Positions 61,141-64,000 of a stretch of DNA of 64,000 nucleotides are shown here, piece after piece (position 1 is the stretch's first letter; every line of letters begins with the position of its first letter). The stretch comes from Croceivirga thetidis (GTDB lineage Bacteria; Bacteroidota; Bacteroidia; Flavobacteriales; Flavobacteriaceae). Position numbers and translations under genes: made by a program. The DNA is taken from contig NZ_JAAWWL010000002.1 of NCBI RefSeq assembly GCF_012272815.1, forward strand, positions 1,146,280 to 1,210,279. The letters run 5' to 3'. The notes below the pieces were generated by a model. That model did no database searches. It saw only the letters and a program-made list of their open reading frames with translations, and had not been told where the DNA came from.

Positions 61141-61690
61141 TTTTTGATGATTTTAATTGATTCAACTTTTCATTCAATTTTTGCAACAATTGTGCTCTTA
61201 ACTGCAGATTTTGCACCATCGCTGCGATAGTTTGGTCATTTGGACCAATTTCATTTAGTTCTTTATTTAGTTCTTGATATTCCTTGTTCAATTCTTCTAG
61301 ACGTTCCAAGTAACCGTCAACAATTTCTTTATTGTCGTCAGAGACTTGAAGATTTGCCAAGGCCACATTAATGTTGGTAGTGTAATAGGTTTCTATTTTT
61401 TGAAGTTCAGGTGATAGGTCACCTAAACCAATGCCCGTATTTTGCTCTACCACAATGGTCTTTATTCCTTCTTCAACCGGAGCCGATGGTATTAAAAAAT
61501 AAGTCCCAAGTGCTACTAGAAGAACAACCGAAGCAGCAATACCAATCCAGGAATATTGCTTTTTTCTTACTTTTTTGGCTGGAAGTTTTTCATCAAGCAA
61601 ATCCAGAAAGCGGTCTTCATGACCTTCACGCATTGTATAGCGTTGTGATTTACGTTCTTTAGCGAATAAGTCCCTAAGATCCTGTGCCAT
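61115..61690 (-). CDS. membrane-anchored anti-sigma-factor-like protein
   Basis: A 191-residue protein with a cytoplasmic N-terminus (about 1-42, with Asp-Leu-Arg-Asp-Leu-Phe and Asp-Arg-Phe-Leu-Asp-Leu-Leu), one transmembrane helix (about 46-67) and a periplasmic coiled-coil tail. It starts inside the sigma-factor gene (17-base overlap) and ends inside the next gene. The layout is that of an anti-sigma factor holding its sigma factor at the membrane, although no zinc motif (His-x3-Cys-x2-Cys) is present. The exact family is not recognised. Confidence 0.75.
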   Translation of the reverse strand: MAQDLRDLFAKERKSQRYTMREGHEDRFLDLLDEKLPAKKVRKKQYSWIGIAASVVLLVALGTYFLIPSAPVEEGIKTIVVEQNTGIGLGDLSPELQKIETYYTTNINVALANLQVSDDNKEIVDGYLERLEELNKEYQELNKELNEIGPNDQTIAAMVQNLQLRAQLLQKLNEKLNQLKSSKNEQETNII

Positions 61691-62213
61691 AATTTAATTC
61701 CTTTAATAATTCCTTCAGCATTCCCTTGCCCCTTAACAATCTTGTTCTGGATGCGGTCTCACTAATATTCAATATTTCAGATATCTCAGCATGATCGTAG
61801 CCCTCAATAAGAAACAGCTGAACCACATATTTATATTTCTCTGGAAGCGATTCGATACTTTTTTTAACCTCATCTAGATGGACTTCTGTTTCTACCTGCC
61901 AATCTTCATCCTCCGAAACATGCATATAACCCTCATCCAATTCTATAGTGCGCTGATGCTTCGACTTTAAAAAATCTATACAACCATTTACTACAATCCT
62001 TTTTAGCCATGCACCAAAAGTCACTTGACCGCTAAATTGCTCAAGTCGCTGAAAAGCCTTGATAAAAGATTCTTGCAAAACATCTTCAGCATCATCTTGG
62101 TTCTTTAAAAACCGCATAGCAACGCAGAACATACCATCACAATATTTACGGTAAAGCTGCATTTGCGCTTTACGATTGTTTGCCTTGCACAGTTCTATGA
62201 GTTCCAGTTGCAA
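61674..62213 (-). CDS. ECF-type RNA polymerase sigma factor
   Basis: A 179-residue sigma-70 factor of the extracytoplasmic-function class. Region 2 is at about 20-90 (Arg-Phe-Leu-Lys-Asn-Gln-Asp-Asp-Ala-Glu-Asp-Val-Leu-Gln-Glu-Ser-Phe-Ile-Lys-Ala-Phe) and region 4 at about 120-175 with the helix-turn-helix His-Ala-Glu-Ile-Ser-Glu-Ile-Leu-Asn-Ile-Ser-Glu-Thr-Ala-Ser-Arg-Thr-Arg-Leu. It overlaps the anti-sigma gene and heads that operon; autoregulation is typical of the class but not demonstrable here. Confidence 0.92.
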   Translation of the reverse strand: MQLELIELCKANNRKAQMQLYRKYCDGMFCVAMRFLKNQDDAEDVLQESFIKAFQRLEQFSGQVTFGAWLKRIVVNGCIDFLKSKHQRTIELDEGYMHVSEDEDWQVETEVHLDEVKKSIESLPEKYKYVVQLFLIEGYDHAEISEILNISETASRTRLLRGKGMLKELLKELNYGTGS

Positions 62214-62296
62214 AATGGTTGGTTTGATGTTCTTGCTTTATAGACTGAAGTAAAATTCAGATGTGGCAAAATAGTTTGATTTTAACACTATTTAAC

Positions 62297-62327
62297 AAAA
62301 AACCCGTTTCGAATGGACAAAACGGGC
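62297..62327 (-). terminator. rho-independent terminator after ohr
   Basis: Minus strand: CCCGTTT (62326-62320), a 10-base loop, AAACGGG (62309-62303), then a run of T (62302-62297). It lies 29 bases past the ohr stop. Confidence 0.75.
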
Positions 62328-62355
62328 ATTTGATAAATTCTGAATTCATAAAAAT

Positions 62356-62781
62356 TCAGTCGTCTAGTAACAAATTCAAGTGTACGGTAATATTATCTCT
62401 AGTTGCCTTACTGTAAGGACATATTTCATGAGCAGCGTTAATTAGTTCTTCTCCTTTTTGCTTATCTACAGTTGGTAAATAAGAATCCAAAATAGCTTCT
62501 AGATAAAAACCATCCTCATCTTGATTAAAGGATATGGTAGCCGAAACACTAAAATCTCCTAAATCATTTACTCCTGATTCTTTTGCCACGTGTTGTAATG
62601 CCCCTGCGAAACAGGTTGAATAAGCAGCTGCAAACAACTCTTCAGGATTGGTGGTTCCTTCTTTCTGCCCTTTTTCAGGTGACGGCATTCGGATATCAAA
62701 ATCCAATGTTCCTGAATCACTTATCACATGTCCATTACGACCACCGGTATTTGTGGCGTTCGTTTCGAATATCATTTTCAT
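62356..62781 (-). CDS. ohr: organic hydroperoxide resistance protein (Ohr/OsmC)
   Basis: A 141-residue cytoplasmic thiol peroxidase that reduces organic hydroperoxides. The OsmC fold shows Gly-Arg-Asn-Gly-His-Val, Gly-Thr-Thr-Asn-Pro-Glu-Glu-Leu-Phe-Ala-Ala-Ala-Tyr-Ser-Thr-Cys-Phe with the peroxidatic Cys, and Ile-Cys-Pro-Tyr-Ser-Lys-Ala-Thr-Arg with the second Cys. Both cysteines and the Pro-Tyr-Ser-Lys-Ala motif mark the Ohr subgroup. It is usually controlled by OhrR, which is not in the window. Terminated by a hairpin just beyond the stop. Confidence 0.93.
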   Translation of the reverse strand: MKMIFETNATNTGGRNGHVISDSGTLDFDIRMPSPEKGQKEGTTNPEELFAAAYSTCFAGALQHVAKESGVNDLGDFSVSATISFNQDEDGFYLEAILDSYLPTVDKQKGEELINAAHEICPYSKATRDNITVHLNLLLDD

Positions 62782-62895
62782 AATTGTTCTATTTATAATC
62801 CAAAAAAATAAGATTTACAATCGGATGACCACAGCTTAGCCTATTAAATTTATGTGAAACTTCATACATTCGATAAATCAGAAATCATCTGAATT

Positions 62896-63930
62896 TTGGC
62901 AATAGAGAAAAATAGGGCAAGTCAAATTCAAAATATCAAATCGAAAAGAATCGAAAAAGTCTCGGTAGATGAATTATTTGATGGAATTTCTAAAGGCCAA
63001 TATCCTGAACTTGCAAAAGGGATTACCCTTATAGAAAGTACCAGACCGGAAGATTTCGAAATGGCTAATTTGTTACTCACAAAATGCCTATCAATTCAAA
63101 ATTCATCTTTGAGAATAGGTATAACGGGAGTACCAGGGGTGGGGAAGAGCACTTTTATAGAATCTTTCGGCTCTTACCTGACCAAGATGGGTAAAAAGGT
63201 TGCCGTATTGGCCGTTGACCCAACAAGTTCTATTAGCAAGGGAAGCATCTTAGGAGATAAAACAAGGATGGAGGCATTGGTAAAAGACCCAAATGCTTTT
63301 GTAAGACCTTCCCCTGCAGGAGACAGTCTTGGTGGAGTTTCTAGAAAAACACGGGAAAGTATTGTGCTTTGTGAAGCGGCCGGATTTGAAATTATTCTAA
63401 TTGAAACTGTCGGTGTCGGTCAAAGTGAAACCCTGGTGCACAGCATGGTCGATTTCTTTTTACTGCTTAAGCTTGCAGGAGCAGGAGATGAATTACAAGG
63501 AATCAAAAGGGGAATCATTGAAATGGCCGATGCAATAATTATTAACAAAGCAGATGGCGACAATGTTAAAAAGGCAAAACTTGCCAAAACAGAATTCGCA
63601 CGAGCCTTGCATTTATACCCTCCTAAAGAGAATGGATGGATTCCCACTGTTTTAATGGTTTCCTCAATAGAAAGTTCAGGTTTGAATGATGTATGGAGCC
63701 TGTTAAAGAAATTCTTTGAAGAATCTGAGGGTAATGGTCATTTGAGCAAAAACCGTTTCGAACAAAATAGAAAATGGTTTGAGCAAAATTTAGAAAATGA
63801 GCTCAAATTTCGGTTTTTTAAAAATCCTCACTTACAAAAGGACATAGCTGAAACCCTGCTAAAAATTGAAAAAAATGAGGTTTCTCCTTTTCATTCAGCA
63901 AAGCTTCTGGTCAAAAAATTTCTAAAATAA
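62896..63930 (+). CDS. meaB: methylmalonyl-CoA mutase-associated GTPase MeaB
   Basis: A 344-residue G3E GTPase that loads adenosylcobalamin into, and protects, methylmalonyl-CoA mutase. The P-loop is Gly-Val-Pro-Gly-Val-Gly-Lys-Ser-Thr (about 77-85), Asp-Pro-Thr-Ser-Ser-x-Ser-Lys-Gly-Ser follows, then Glu-Thr-Val-Gly-Val-Gly-Gln-Ser-Glu (switch region) and Asn-Lys-Ala-Asp (base specificity). Start is TTG 62896; no ATG is near. The mutase genes are not in the window, but the PduO-type adenosyltransferase at 46.7 kb is consistent with the same B12 pathway. Confidence 0.94.
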   Translation: MAIEKNRASQIQNIKSKRIEKVSVDELFDGISKGQYPELAKGITLIESTRPEDFEMANLLLTKCLSIQNSSLRIGITGVPGVGKSTFIESFGSYLTKMGKKVAVLAVDPTSSISKGSILGDKTRMEALVKDPNAFVRPSPAGDSLGGVSRKTRESIVLCEAAGFEIILIETVGVGQSETLVHSMVDFFLLLKLAGAGDELQGIKRGIIEMADAIIINKADGDNVKKAKLAKTEFARALHLYPPKENGWIPTVLMVSSIESSGLNDVWSLLKKFFEESEGNGHLSKNRFEQNRKWFEQNLENELKFRFFKNPHLQKDIAETLLKIEKNEVSPFHSAKLLVKKFLK

Positions 63931-63935
63931 AAGCC

Positions 63936-63943
63936 TAAATTTG
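63936..63943 (+). promoter_or_regulatory. -7 element before the gene at the window end
   Basis: TAAATTTG is an exact -7 match, starting five bases after the meaB stop and 21 bases before an ATG at 63965. Confidence 0.5.
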
Positions 63944-63964
63944 CCCCGATTTTAAGTGTAACCT

Positions 63965-64000
63965 ATGCCTCCCGTTACTAATGCATTGCTTTCTGTTGTC
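63965..64000 (+). CDS. start of an unidentified gene (partial)
   Basis: Only twelve codons are visible, beginning Met-Pro-Pro-Val-Thr-Asn-Ala-Leu-Leu. The exact -7 element upstream supports the start. The product cannot be named from this. Confidence 0.45.
   Translation, partial: MPPVTNALLSVV

Noticed and set aside
1-64000. Search for tRNA, rRNA, CRISPR, transposase, integrase and toxin-antitoxin loci
   Set aside because: No cloverleaf, regularly spaced repeat, transposase-like protein or recognised toxin-antitoxin pair was found; all long genes are envelope, metabolic or information-processing functions of core type.

Overview
The window is a stretch of bacterial core chromosome from the Bacteroidota, almost certainly a member of the Flavobacteriaceae (probably marine). 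The grounds are: low G+C; promoters of the TTG-N17-23-TAnnTTTG type in front of many genes and almost no Shine-Dalgarno sequences; frequent TTG and GTG starts; Bacteroidota-type versions of housekeeping proteins (a 1121-residue SecA, RNase Y next to ZapA, an OstA-like protein, DUF349, DUF3810, and a DUF4105/Lnb-type protein); and a 6S-like RNA. The genus cannot be read from the sequence. I see no tRNA, rRNA, CRISPR array, insertion sequence or prophage. No gene-free stretch exceeds about 300 bases.

Layout. 1-9.7 kb: the end of an FKBP isomerase, a DUF3810 metalloprotease, two amidohydrolase-fold secreted proteins, a bestrophin channel, a lipoprotein, a TrmH-type RNA methylase and an M48 protease. 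9.7-16.3 kb: relA/spoT, a Fur regulator, purA, pabB, pabC and a TPR lipoprotein, probably read together. 16.3-25.7 kb: OstA-like protein, class-III aminotransferase, a large TPR protein, two tandem DUF368 undecaprenyl-phosphate transporters, aroE and a DUF349 protein. 25.7-28.1 kb (minus strand): a coiled-coil protein, zapA, a 6S-like RNA and rny. 28.2-33 kb: M23 peptidase, TonB-dependent receptor and a CsgG/LpoB-like protein. 33-39 kb: cysteine desulfurase, Smr protein, a cassette of four tiny membrane proteins (DUF2752, CCC-motif, CD225, DUF2752) and recQ. 39-44 kb: kdsD, tatC, an AhpD-like protein, lptB, pssA and an Lnb-like protein. 44-51 kb: ABC-F ATPase, a shortened methyltransferase relative, a 43-residue membrane peptide, a PduO-type adenosyltransferase, a DUF2795 protein and secA. 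51-57.5 kb: two paralogous HisKA_2 histidine kinases, an M14 carboxypeptidase and an amidohydrolase. 57.6-64 kb: two small minus-strand peptides, a possible acetyltransferase remnant, an M23 peptidase, msrA, an ECF sigma/anti-sigma/DUF4097-like operon, ohr, meaB and the start of one more gene.

How it fits together. Much of the window serves the cell envelope: lipid-carrier recycling (DUF368), LPS export and Kdo precursor synthesis (OstA-like, LptB, KdsD), phospholipid synthesis (PssA), lipoprotein N-acylation (Lnb-like), peptidoglycan hydrolysis (two M23 proteins), protein export (SecA, TatC), and nutrient uptake with peptide breakdown (TonB receptor, M14, amidohydrolases). PduO and MeaB point to adenosylcobalamin-dependent methylmalonyl-CoA mutase. 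The least explained parts are the 6S-like RNA locus with its competing terminator hairpin, the four-gene small-membrane-protein cassette, the ECF operon ending in a protein with a long charged helix, and several tiny or eroded genes.
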